Assembly (NCBI GenBank): GCA_016712985.1
Contig: JADJQA010000049.1
Span: 1-38,100 of the forward strand
Direction: 5' to 3'
Source of the DNA: Sulfuritalea sp.
GTDB taxonomy: Bacteria > Pseudomonadota > Gammaproteobacteria > Burkholderiales > Rhodocyclaceae
Length of the DNA: 38,100 nucleotides
In this document: positions 17,642 through 26,157 of the stretch, piece by piece
How the letters are laid out: the number at the start of each line of letters is the position of its first letter
How positions within the stretch are numbered: the first letter of the stretch is position 1
Made by a program: the position numbers and the translations under genes
The notes under the pieces: model-generated
The model's database searches: none
What the model saw: only the letters and a program-made list of their open reading frames with translations
Told to the model about the DNA's origin: nothing

Positions 17642-19054
17642 ATGAAGAAATGCATGTTGGCTGTCGGAGTTTTTCTTGCGGCGGGGATGGTACGGGCGGC
17701 CGAGCCGGTGCGCGATGTGACCTCCGATGCCGCGGATCGTGAAGCCGTGGCGGTGACCGTCTACAACGACGATCTGGCCCTGGTCAAGGAGCGCCGTCGG
17801 GTGGACCTGCCGGCCGGGTTGGCGCGGCTGTCCCTGCGCGAAGTTGCGGCGCAGATGCGTCCCGAGACGGCGCTGCTGCGCGCGGTGAGCGGTCCGCCGC
17901 TGAGCCTGGTCGAACAGAATTTCGATTTCGACCTGCTGACGCCGCAGAAACTGCTGGAAAAGTATGTCGGCCGCGAGGTGACGGTGATCCGGCCGCATCC
18001 GACCAACGACAGCGAACGGCGCGAACGTGCGACGGTGCTGGCGGCGGGCCAAGGCACGGTCCTGCGCTTTGCCGATCGCATCGAGACCGGAGTTCCGGGG
18101 CGGCTGGCGTTCGACAGCGTGCCATCCAACCTGCGTGACCGGCCCACACTGTCGATCCTGCTCGAAGCGGCCGGCGGCAAGCAGGCGGTAGAGCTTTCCT
18201 ATCTGACCAGCGGCCTGTCGTGGAAGGCCGATTATGTGGCCAACCTGTCGAGCGACGGCAAAAGCCTCGACCTCAATGGCTGGGTAACGCTGACCAACCG
18301 CAGCGGCGCCGGTTTCGACAACAGCACCCTGCAACTGGTGGCCGGCACGGTGAATCGGGTGCGCACCCAAGCAGGCATGCTCGGCGATGCGGCGCCCATG
18401 GCGGCGATGGCGCGCAAGGCGGCGGCGCCGCAGCAGGAAGCCCTGATGGATTACCACCTCTACAGCTTCGAGCGGCCGACCAGCATCGCCGACAACCAGA
18501 CCAAGCAGCTCGCCCTGCTCTCGGCCAGCGCCGTGCCGGTGCGCCGCGAATACCTGCTGGCCGGCAACGACTGGTACTACCGCGAGCGCTACGGCCAGAT
18601 CGGCCAGAAGCTGAAGCCCGCGGTGTTCCTCGAATTCGAAAACAAGGGCGGCCAACTCGGCAAGCCGCTGCCGGCGGGCATCGTCCGCGTCTATGCGCGC
18701 GACAGCAAGGGCGCTGCGCAGTTCGTCGGCGAGGACCGCATCGAGCACGCGGCGAAGAACGAGAAGCTGAAGCTCAGGCTGGGCGAGGCCTTCGACATCA
18801 CCGCCGAGCGCAAGCAGACCAGCTACCGGAAGATCGCCGACAACGTCGTCGAGACGGCTTACCGCATCGACCTGCGCAACGCCAAGGACGAGGCAGTGAC
18901 GGTGCGCGTGCAGGAACCGCTGCCCGGCGATTGGGAAATGCTGCAGGAATCGCAGCAGCACACGAAAGAGTCGGCACGCGTGGCAGCGTGGAACGTGGCG
19001 ATCCCGGCGGGCGGTGCGACGGTGCTGGAATATTCGGTGCGCGTGAAGTGGTGA
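17642..19054 (+). CDS. DUF4139 exported protein
   Basis: A 470-residue protein with a signal peptide (MKKCMLAVGVFLAAGMVRAAEP), so exported. It begins VAVTVYNDDLALVKERRRVDLPAGLARLSLREVAAQMRPETALL and continues YLTSGLSWKADYVANLSSDGKSLDLNGWVTLTNRSGAGFDNSTLQLVAGTVNRV, the core signature of DUF4139 proteins. The C-terminus is beta-rich (VQEPLPGDWEML, WNVAIPAGGATVLEYSVRVKW). Function is unknown; many members are periplasmic or surface-associated. The ATG at 17642 follows CTGGAGAATGTG. The gene is convergent with the chemoreceptor gene. Confidence 0.88.
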   Translation: MKKCMLAVGVFLAAGMVRAAEPVRDVTSDAADREAVAVTVYNDDLALVKERRRVDLPAGLARLSLREVAAQMRPETALLRAVSGPPLSLVEQNFDFDLLTPQKLLEKYVGREVTVIRPHPTNDSERRERATVLAAGQGTVLRFADRIETGVPGRLAFDSVPSNLRDRPTLSILLEAAGGKQAVELSYLTSGLSWKADYVANLSSDGKSLDLNGWVTLTNRSGAGFDNSTLQLVAGTVNRVRTQAGMLGDAAPMAAMARKAAAPQQEALMDYHLYSFERPTSIADNQTKQLALLSASAVPVRREYLLAGNDWYYRERYGQIGQKLKPAVFLEFENKGGQLGKPLPAGIVRVYARDSKGAAQFVGEDRIEHAAKNEKLKLRLGEAFDITAERKQTSYRKIADNVVETAYRIDLRNAKDEAVTVRVQEPLPGDWEMLQESQQHTKESARVAAWNVAIPAGGATVLEYSVRVKW

Positions 19055-19108
19055 TTGGCTTGCGGGCTTGGTGAAACCGAATATTTGTTGGTGCCAGGGG
19101 GCCGATTC

Positions 19109-19140
19109 GTGCCCTTATGTGGAATTCCGCATAAGGGCAC
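19109..19140. repeat. 32-bp near-perfect palindrome
   Basis: Arms GTGCCCTTATG and CATAAGGGCAC flank TGGAATTCCG, itself containing GGAATTCC. Fifteen of sixteen base pairs match. It lies 55 bases after the DUF4139 stop and 59 bases before the end of the convergent chemoreceptor gene. It has no T-run. It could be a two-way transcription barrier or a joint of two facing element ends. Confidence 0.9.
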
Positions 19141-19198
19141 AGTGACGGACATGGGAAATCAAACCGACTGCCCCTATGTTTTTGGCCGCTTTAGCGCT

Positions 19199-21325
19199 CT
19201 AGCAAGCGAATTGCGTGGCGAGGACCGCCAGCTTTTTTACTGCCGCTTCGGTTTCTTCGAGGCTTTCCTCGGATTGACGCAAGGCCGTACGCATGCTTTC
19301 CGCCGTTCCAGCAACGCTGCGGACATGCTGGCTGTGGGAGGTACTGCTCTGGGCTATATGATCGATGGTGCCGAGCACGCCCTGCACGAGGTGATCGGAA
19401 CCCTTACGCTCCGTGGCTGCCGTCACTGCCAGGTTGAGCCCGGTCTCCAGCTCATCCACGCCCTGTCGCATTACATGTACCGCGCTGTCGGCGTGCACCT
19501 GCACCGAATCGATCATCTCGCCGATATGAACCGTGGCGACACGCGTGCGTTCTGCGAGTTTTCGCACTTCGTTGGCCACCACCGCGAAGCCGCGACCCTG
19601 CTCGCCCGCGCGTGCAGCTTCAATCGCGGCGTTGAGCGCTAGGAGGTTGGTCTGGTCGGCGATCTCGCGAATCACACCGACGATCTGCCCAATCTCGCGG
19701 GTACTGCTTTGCAATTCAACGATGGTGTCGGCCGAGCGACCGACGCTGCCGCGGATGCTGGTGGTCATGTTCTGCAGGGCGACCAACTGTTCGCTGGCCC
19801 GGGCGTCCGATCGTACCAGCTCGCCACGCATGGCATCCGCTTGGGTCGAGGCGGCCTGGATGTCCTGCATCTGTTGCCCGAGCGACTCAAGGATCTGCTG
19901 CATCGAATCGAAAACCTCGCGGGCACGTTCACGGGTGCTCTGACTGGTGCCGAGCAGGCTCGCGTTGGCATCGCTGATCTCGCTGTTGATCGATGTTACC
20001 TGACCGAGAATGCCGCCAAAGTTGTCGATCAGGCTGTTGATCCACTGCGCGATCTCGGTGATTTCGTCGCGCAGGGCGCCGGGCCGATCCAGGCGAAGCG
20101 CCAGGTTGCCGCCGCCCTCGGCAATCGTTTGAAGCATCAAGTTGGTACTGGCCAGGCGGGCAGAGGAAGGTTTCAGAGCAAGCTGATGGAACAGCAAGCC
20201 TGCAGGAATCAGGCAGCCTGCCTGCGCCAGCAGGGCATGCAGCGGACTCAGACCGAGCACGACGGTCAGCGCGGCGCTACCGCCGGCGGCCAGACCGCCG
20301 GCGAGGACCAATCCCTTGCCGAGCCGAAAGCTGAGCGGGCGGCTGCGGAATACCTCTTCCAGGTCGGCTTCGCACATCATTCCCCAAGTGTCAGCGGAGC
20401 CCGGCATCTGGAAGGTCACCCCCTTGCCGATTACCGGGATGTGGCGGTAATCCGAGTAGCCGGGATAGTCAACGTGGAGGTTGTGGCCGCAGCGGATTGT
20501 CTCGCGCACGCCGGGATGCAGTTGGCCGCTGGACGGGTCATTGAAGATCAGTTCCAACTCGGTATGGCGCTGTACTCGCACGACACCATACGCGGTATTG
20601 ACTCCGTCCTTGAGGTTTTCGCCGAGGGAGAAGGAACGATCCTCGAAACGCGAGCGGGAAAGGGCCACGCCAGGCTGGACTGCCGGATCGAATACCGGGC
20701 GCGCCATGAACAGATAGTTGTCGCCCGATTCATGAAACACATGGCCGCCTTCGCGCTGGATCAGGTCTCCGACCACGTCGTTCGGCACCCGCGCACCGAG
20801 AATCGCCTGCAGTTTGCCGTCGCGCAGTACCGGCAGCAGGAAGAGCAGCGTGACTTCGTCATGAAACGTGGAAGAGGAGGGGCCGATCTCGACGGTCAGG
20901 GGGTCGACATAAGGTCCGTAGAGAAAGCGCGTTGTCTGCGCCGCCGTCAGCACCCTGGGCGGCAGCCTGCGCCCTCTGGCTTGATGGCTCGATGCGAGGA
21001 TCGACCCGTCCGGCGCGGCAACGAACAGCTCGGAGCAGTCCTTGCAGATGCGCAGGCGTGCACGCAGCCAGTCCGCGGTGATCGCCGTCGGATCTCGGGC
21101 TGTGCGGGCAAAACCCTCAAGATAGGCCCATTGTTGATTGGCCCAGTCTTTGAGCAGTTTCACGCGGGTCTGCGCAATACCCTCGAATGCCTGCTCGAGC
21201 GCTGCCAGATTGTGGCGATTGAGGTAGGTAGCCCAGCGCATGCGGAGCTTGCCGGTCGCACCGAACCACGGCAGCCACCGCCGTTCGGTCTGCGAGAGTT
21301 TCATTGCAACCCTGCTTTCAATCAT
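19199..21325 (-). CDS. Methyl-accepting chemotaxis protein
   Basis: A 708-residue chemoreceptor. The C-terminal signalling domain is complete, with methylation helices around the highly conserved hairpin REIADQTNLLALNAAIEAARAGEQGRGFAVVANEVRKLAERT. A HAMP-like stretch (about 390-450, ALRDEITEIAQWINSL) precedes it. The sensor region (about 30-335) contains FVAAPDGSILASSHQARGRRLPP and a double-Cache-like middle, but there is no N-terminal membrane helix. The only hydrophobic hairpin is residues about 340-390 (LVLAGGLAAGGSAALTVVLG, LLAQAGCLIPAGLLFH). The sensor is therefore probably cytoplasmic or differently placed. An alternative start (M8, 21304) is possible. Confidence 0.9.
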   Translation of the reverse strand: MIESRVAMKLSQTERRWLPWFGATGKLRMRWATYLNRHNLAALEQAFEGIAQTRVKLLKDWANQQWAYLEGFARTARDPTAITADWLRARLRICKDCSELFVAAPDGSILASSHQARGRRLPPRVLTAAQTTRFLYGPYVDPLTVEIGPSSSTFHDEVTLLFLLPVLRDGKLQAILGARVPNDVVGDLIQREGGHVFHESGDNYLFMARPVFDPAVQPGVALSRSRFEDRSFSLGENLKDGVNTAYGVVRVQRHTELELIFNDPSSGQLHPGVRETIRCGHNLHVDYPGYSDYRHIPVIGKGVTFQMPGSADTWGMMCEADLEEVFRSRPLSFRLGKGLVLAGGLAAGGSAALTVVLGLSPLHALLAQAGCLIPAGLLFHQLALKPSSARLASTNLMLQTIAEGGGNLALRLDRPGALRDEITEIAQWINSLIDNFGGILGQVTSINSEISDANASLLGTSQSTRERAREVFDSMQQILESLGQQMQDIQAASTQADAMRGELVRSDARASEQLVALQNMTTSIRGSVGRSADTIVELQSSTREIGQIVGVIREIADQTNLLALNAAIEAARAGEQGRGFAVVANEVRKLAERTRVATVHIGEMIDSVQVHADSAVHVMRQGVDELETGLNLAVTAATERKGSDHLVQGVLGTIDHIAQSSTSHSQHVRSVAGTAESMRTALRQSEESLEETEAAVKKLAVLATQFAC

Positions 21326-22032
21326 GTTTGCTCTTTCTGACGGTCATGGCAATTGCAGACACTCCCGATGATGAAAGCGATGATCGTTTCCTCACCCGCA
21401 AGCGGGCAAGGGGCGATTCGTTAGTTGCTGACGCGGCTTTCACATAGATGAATTTTAGAAGCAAGTTACATGCCGCTGGGGTGAATGGAACAGCTTTCGC
21501 AGGCAGGCGCCTGTGGCTGGCAGGTTCGCCGTACGTGCTTGCTTATCGCACCACCCTGAGGCGGCTTGGTTACGCTCCCGCACCACTTCAGTGCGGCCAA
21601 TGGCCTGCGCTGGAACCTTAATGCAGGTCGCTTCTCTTGGTGATACCGGCCTGACGAACTTGGTCGGCCTGTTTCCAGGGCAATAGGGGATTTACCACGG
21701 CATTCTTGGGCACCACGAACAGGAAGACCACTACAGGCAACGACACACGTTCCGGTTTCTTGCTCCGCCAATTGATAGCGTTGCCTTGCATCACACAGCG
21801 TTCTACGAAACGCACCGCGCAGTCCACCGAACAGATAGCCAATTGTTCAGCGCAGGGTGTTGCTGTTTGGCCGGTTTCATAACGGTCTCCGGAAGTGGCG
21901 TCCCCTCTTCAAACGACCGCGATGATTTTGACGACCCAGCGCTACCGGTAACTACCGCCAAGCCTCGTACTGCGTACCCTTCGCCTAAACCCGACCACTT
22001 CACTTTTCAGAATCAAGAAGACGGCGCCGACG
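21326..22032. other. Intergenic stretch, possible degraded 5' region of the LssY_C gene
   Basis: About 700 bases. A minus-strand frame (about 21789-21618, MQGNAINWRSKKPERVSLPVVVF...) has one hydrophobic stretch but no recognised family. A plus-strand frame before 22033 reads LFSAGCCCLAGFITVSGSG then DRDDFDDPALPV, lipoprotein-like, and may be the shifted N-terminus of the following gene. Confidence 0.4.
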
Positions 22033-23274
22033 GTGCCGGCTTTCGACGCGGAACAGGCGTTGCCGTTAAGCCTGGGGCGCATGCAGTCGCTGACGCAGGA
22101 TGGCGTGTCGGTGCAACTGGTCATCCCCACCGATGCCGAAGTGCAATCGCGCTTCGGCGTCTCGCTGGCCGAGCATGGCATCCAGCCGATCTGGTTCCGG
22201 GTCGAGAACACGAGCGAGCTCAGCTACTGGTTGCTGCCGATCGCGATCGATCCGAACTACTACACGGTCTCTGAAACGGCGCTGATCGCCGGCCAGGATC
22301 TGGACGCAGAGGGCGCTGCGAGACTGACCGAGAACCTGCGCCAGAGCGCGCTGCCGCTTTTCATGCGGGCGGGCAGTGTCAACGAGGGCTATGTCTACGC
22401 GACGCACCAGCGCGGCGGAAGGTTCGTGGACGTGAGGCTCTCGACCCGCGGATCGGGGCTCAGAATGCGTTTCGCGGTGATGCTGCCCACCCAGGGCTTC
22501 GACTACGAGAACTCGGCCTTTCGCCAGCGCTACGCACAGGTCACCGCCCTGCCCGACCTGACTCTGGAGCAAACCAGGGCGCGCATCCGCGAGCTGCCTT
22601 GCTGTACCACGCGTGAAGATGGCCAGGGCGAAGGCGATCCGCTCAACATCGTGCTCGTCGGGCGTGGCGAAGACATGGTGCCGGCGCTGACGGCCGGGGG
22701 ATGGACCTTCACCGAAGCGATCACGGTCGACAGCATCCGCAGGCTGATCGGTGCGGCCCTGACCGACGAGCCGTTCCTCACCGCGCCGGTGAGCGCGCTC
22801 TATTTTTTCGGTCGCCCGCAAGATATTGCCCTGCAGCGCGGCCGGTCGAAGATCGCGCAGCGCAACCACATGCGGCTCTGGCTGGCGCCCTTCCGTTGCG
22901 AGGGGCAGCCAGTCTGGGTCGGCCAGGTCAGCCGCGACATCGGCGTCAAGCTGACGACCAAGTCGCCGACGCTCACCACCCACGTCATCGACCCGAACGT
23001 CGACGAGTCTCGCCAGTACGTGCTGCAGAGCCTGTTGCACCAGGAGGCAGTGCGCTGGTTCGCCCTCGTGCGCGGCACAGGGGCGGCGACGCGTGATCAG
23101 CCACGGTACAACCTGACCGCAGACCCGTACTTCACCGACGGTAACCGCATGACGATCGGCGTGTCTAGCCTACCGGTGCAGCCCTGGCAGGTGGTGAACC
23201 TCAACTGGAACGAGTCGACCGACCCGATCCGCGAGGGCAAGGGCGAAGACGCGCGGGTGCGGCAGCTACCTTAA
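22033..23274 (+). CDS. LssY C-terminal-domain protein
   Basis: A 413-residue protein with the LssY_C pattern: FGVSLAEHGIQPIWFRVENTSELSYWLLPIAIDPNYYTVSETALI, then LNIVLVGRGEDMVPALTAGGWTFTEAITVDSIRRLIGAAL and FGRPQDIALQRGRSKIAQRNHMRLWLAPFRCEGQPVWVGQVSRDIG. LssY-type domains occur in membrane or periplasmic proteins of uncertain role, some near type I secretion loci. The start is uncertain: GTG at 22033 is used, but a signal-like sequence in another frame just upstream suggests the real N-terminus was lost by a frameshift. No partner genes adjoin. Confidence 0.75.
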   Translation: MPAFDAEQALPLSLGRMQSLTQDGVSVQLVIPTDAEVQSRFGVSLAEHGIQPIWFRVENTSELSYWLLPIAIDPNYYTVSETALIAGQDLDAEGAARLTENLRQSALPLFMRAGSVNEGYVYATHQRGGRFVDVRLSTRGSGLRMRFAVMLPTQGFDYENSAFRQRYAQVTALPDLTLEQTRARIRELPCCTTREDGQGEGDPLNIVLVGRGEDMVPALTAGGWTFTEAITVDSIRRLIGAALTDEPFLTAPVSALYFFGRPQDIALQRGRSKIAQRNHMRLWLAPFRCEGQPVWVGQVSRDIGVKLTTKSPTLTTHVIDPNVDESRQYVLQSLLHQEAVRWFALVRGTGAATRDQPRYNLTADPYFTDGNRMTIGVSSLPVQPWQVVNLNWNESTDPIREGKGEDARVRQLP

Positions 23275-23629
23275 GCCACGGCGCCTGCACGGCCCGTCGA
23301 CATTGCATCGACCCACGTCCAGGCAGATCCATACGCCTGCATCGACGGCGACCCCACCGAGGCTCATCAGCCACACGTCGCCCGGCGACGCCCAAGAGCA
23401 CGCACATGACGCAAGCAAGAGGCCGGCTGAACGACCCCGAAGCGCGCGCGGATGCCGGACCGAATTGGAATGGAGTGGCAGGCGCGAATCAGTGCACCGG
23501 GCCAACTGCTGCCGGTCATGGCCGGCAGCTTCCCGGCGAGCCGAGATGCATCGCTACGACTCTGGACGTGCCCATGATCGAGCGTATGGGCACTTCGATA
23601 TGCCTGCGAGAGCACCTGCTCGGTCTTGA
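23275..23629. other. Intergenic stretch, no supported gene
   Basis: About 350 bases between the LssY_C gene and the htpX remnant. No frame shows a family pattern. It probably represents the join created when htpX was lost. Confidence 0.45.
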
Positions 23630-23722
23630 TCACTTGAGCTGCGTTGCATGGATATACCTGCACGTCATCGGAGAATTGCCGGCGCAGACCTTGGTGGCGA
23701 GGAAGAGGAAGATGCGCTTCAT
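23630..23722 (-). pseudogene. htpX: 5' remnant of htpX (membrane protease)
   Basis: An ATG at 23722 with a strong ribosome site (AAGGAGACTCC) begins MKRIFLFLAT, the characteristic first residues of betaproteobacterial HtpX heat-shock zinc proteases. After about ten residues the sequence becomes unrelated (KVCAGNSPMTCRYIH) and stops at 23630. The rest of the gene, including the HExxH active site, is missing, so this is a scar of a deletion or rearrangement at the end of the stress operon. Identification rests on a short match, strengthened by the ribosome site and by HtpX being a stress protein like its neighbours. Confidence 0.5.
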
Positions 23723-23770
23723 GGAGTCTCCTTGCCGTTACGGTTCAGCGTGGCGACGTGGCGACGGGAA

Positions 23771-23929
23771 TCAGGAAGCCATCGCCACGCCCAGCGCGAC
23801 GCCCCGGCGCGACCAGTGCCACAGTTTCGGGTCGGCGAGGTAAGGCGCCCGCCGGCGCAACCAGGGGTTGGCCTCGAGTTGTTCGCGGCTGGGCGCCAGC
23901 GCCCGCAGGCGCCGGATCGCGGCAGACAT
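23771..23929 (-). pseudogene. DUF2062 protein, truncated
   Basis: Starts 5 bases after the Bax-inhibitor-1 stop. It reads MSAAIRRLRALAPSREQLEANPWLRRRAPYLADPKLWHWSRRGVALGVAMAS then stop. The RRL...R..L..NPWLR...PLW...RR.VA.GVA pattern is the N-terminus of DUF2062 membrane proteins. Restoring one G near 23777 allows GFLIPVATSPR to follow, matching the first membrane segment, but this too ends at 23745. Both a frameshift and loss of the remaining about 120 residues are therefore present. Confidence 0.75.
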
Positions 23930-23934
23930 CGTGC

Positions 23935-24621
23935 TCAATCGTCCCCGCCCATGAATCCCAGCAGGTGCAGCAGGCTGGTGAAGAGGTTGAAAATGGAGAC
24001 GAACAGCGTCACGGTGGCCAGCACGTAGTTGGTCTCGCCGCCGTGGATGATGTTGCCCGTCTCGTAGAGGATGAGGCCGGACATCAGCAGCACGAAGGCG
24101 GCCGACACGGTCAGGGACAGCGCGGGGATCTCGAGGAAGATCGCGGCCAGGCCGGCGAGGAAGGCGAGCAGGATGCCGACCATCAGGAATCCGCCCATGC
24201 AGCTGAAATCCTTCTTCGTCGTCACGGCGTCGGCCGAGAGGCCGATGAAGATTGCGGCGGTGCCACCCATGGCCTGCATGACGATCTCGCCGCCGTTGGG
24301 CAGGCCAAGGTAGCGGCTGATGACGGGACCCAGCGTGTAGCCCATGAAGCCTGTCATGGCGAACACGGCGAGGATGCCCCAGCCGCTGTCCTTGAGTTTA
24401 TGCACGGCGAACAGCAGGCCGAAAAAGCCGATCAGGGTAAGGATGAAGCCCGGATGCGGCGGTTTCAGCGCCACCGACCCGGCGGCGGTGACGGCGGAGA
24501 AGGCCAGCGTCATGGACAGCAGCATGTAGGTGTTGCGGATCACCTTGTTGGTGGCGAGGACGGATGTCGCGCTGCCGTGGGGCAGGACAATCGCCGGGTC
24601 GCGATGAGGGGTCAGGTTCAT
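23935..24621 (-). CDS. Bax inhibitor-1 / YccA family membrane protein
   Basis: A 228-residue inner-membrane protein with seven hydrophobic segments. N-terminal LATNKVIRNTYMLLSMTLAFSAVTAA, the central GYTLGPVISRYLGLPNGGEIVMQAMGGTAAIF, and C-terminal YETGNIIHGGETNYVLATVTLFVSIFNLFTSLLHLLG are the BI-1/YccA signature, including the aspartate/glutamate positions of the closing loop. Members act as pH-sensitive calcium leak channels or as regulators of FtsH protease. AGGAGACTG precedes the ATG. It is the fourth gene of the stress operon, 53 bases after uspA. Confidence 0.93.
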   Translation of the reverse strand: MNLTPHRDPAIVLPHGSATSVLATNKVIRNTYMLLSMTLAFSAVTAAGSVALKPPHPGFILTLIGFFGLLFAVHKLKDSGWGILAVFAMTGFMGYTLGPVISRYLGLPNGGEIVMQAMGGTAAIFIGLSADAVTTKKDFSCMGGFLMVGILLAFLAGLAAIFLEIPALSLTVSAAFVLLMSGLILYETGNIIHGGETNYVLATVTLFVSIFNLFTSLLHLLGFMGGDD

Positions 24622-24674
24622 TTCAGTCTCCTTTGGGCTTGCGAAAAAAGTCGGTGCTGGCGGGACGGCGGACC

Positions 24675-25181
24675 TCACGGCACCACCATCACGGGCAGGC
24701 GGGAAAGATGCATGACCTTGTAGGCCACGGAACCGAACAGCAGGCTTTCGACGGCGTTGAGGCCGCGGCTGCCGATGACGATGCTGGTGGTATGCAGTCG
24801 GACGGCCTGCTCGAGGATGCGCTCGGCGGGGTCGCCCATCGCGACGTGCAGGCGCCACGGCAGACCCCTGGCGTCGAGCGTGGCGCGTGCCCGTGCGGTG
24901 GCGCCCAGGGCACGATGCGCAAGCTCCGCCTCGGCGGCTTCCCTGGAAAGCCAGGGCTGCACGTGAACCAGATGCAGGGCACAGGCGCTCATCCCGGCCG
25001 CCTGCCCGGCAGCGCAGGCGACGGCGCGCAAAGCGTTCTCCGAACTATCCACCGCGACCAGCCAGGGATTGGCGTCCGGCGCTTCAAGCGGCGGGGTGCT
25101 GTCGAAGGCCAGACCGACGAGGCGACCGTCCCTGTCGCGTTCGCTGGAGGCGAGTGCCGGGGTGACTTGCGCGGGGCTCAT
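24675..25181 (-). CDS. Universal stress protein, UspA family
   Basis: A 168-residue cytoplasmic Usp-domain protein. The first about 45 residues (MSPAQVTPALASSERDRDGRLV) are an extra leader. The Usp fold begins at PWLVAVDSSENALRAVACAAGQA and ends with the ATP-binding type motif GDPAERILEQAVRLHTTSIVIGSRGLNAVESLLFGSVAYKVMHLSRLPVMVV (GxxG-9x-GS/T). The ATG overlaps the TerC stop (ATGA), so translation is coupled. Confidence 0.93.
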   Translation of the reverse strand: MSPAQVTPALASSERDRDGRLVGLAFDSTPPLEAPDANPWLVAVDSSENALRAVACAAGQAAGMSACALHLVHVQPWLSREAAEAELAHRALGATARARATLDARGLPWRLHVAMGDPAERILEQAVRLHTTSIVIGSRGLNAVESLLFGSVAYKVMHLSRLPVMVVP

Positions 25182-26157
25182 GCTTCTTCTCCGGCTGCGG
25201 CAGATTGCGGTTTCGAAAACGCCAGACTGGCCACCACCGACACCAGGATGATGCCGCCGACGATGGACAGCGACCACTGGATAGGCATATGAAACCAGGG
25301 CATGGCGAGCATCTTGCCGCCGATGAACACCAGCACGATGGCCAGGCCATACTTGAGCAGATGGAATCGATCCGCCATGTCGGCGAGCAGGAAGTACAGC
25401 GCCCGCAAGCCCATGATGGCGAAGATGTTCGAGGTGAACACGATGAAGGGTCGGTGGTCACCGCGAAGATCGCCGGGATGCTATCGACCGCGAACACCAC
25501 GTCGCTGGCCTCGATCAACACCAGCACGAGGAACATCGGCGTCGCCCAGAGCACGCCGTTCTGACGCACGAAGAAGGATTCGCCGTGGAAGTTGGGGGTG
25601 ATGCGCAGGTGGCCGCGCAGCCAGCGCAACAACGGGTTCGCTTCAAGGTCGGGCTCGGCTTCGGCGAAGATCATCATCTTGATGCCGGTGATGACCAGGA
25701 AGGCGCCAAAGACATAGAGTATCCAGGCGAACTGCGTTACCAGCCAGACGCCGGCGAGGATCATGCCCGCGCGCATGACAATCGCCCCGAGCACGCCGTA
25801 GAGCAGCACGCGGCGCTGCAGTTCCGGCGGCACGGCGAAATAGGTGAAGATCATCACGAAGACGAACATGTTGTCGACCGACAGCGACTGTTCGATCAGG
25901 TAGCCGGCAAGGAACTCCAGCGTCTTCTTCTGCGCCACCTCGGCACCCTGCGTGTCGTTCAGGTACCACCAGAGCAGGCCGGCGAAGGCCAGTGCCAGGC
26001 AGACCCAGGCGATCACCCACGCCAGCGCTTCCTTGACGGAGACCTTGTGCGACTTGCTGCCGCCGAAGACGAAGAGGTCCAGCGCCAGCATGGCCAGCAC
26101 GAAAGCGATGAAGCCGGCCCACATCGGGCCGGTGGCGAAAGTCTCGACGGCGGTCAT
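25178..26157 (-). pseudogene. TerC/Alx-family membrane protein, one frameshift
   Basis: A TerC-family integral membrane protein (about 326 residues when repaired), related to Alx/TerC proteins implicated in manganese export or metal loading of exported proteins and in tellurite resistance. Typical elements are ALDLFVFGG, YLIEQSLSVDNMFVFVMIFTYFAVPPELQRRVLLYGVLGAIVMR and LIEASDVVFAVDSIPAIFAVTTDP. Near 25449 a missing T breaks the frame; the next frame continues FIVFTSNIFAIMGLRALYFLLADM to the C-terminus. Everything else is conserved, so a read error is quite possible. It overlaps both neighbours by 4 bases. Confidence 0.88.

Noticed and set aside
17546..18961. Long minus-strand frame opposite the DUF4139 gene
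   Set aside because: Antisense shadow; no recognisable motif, while the plus strand has a signal peptide and family signature.
19709..21340. Long plus-strand frame opposite the chemoreceptor gene
   Set aside because: Antisense shadow of a complete chemoreceptor.
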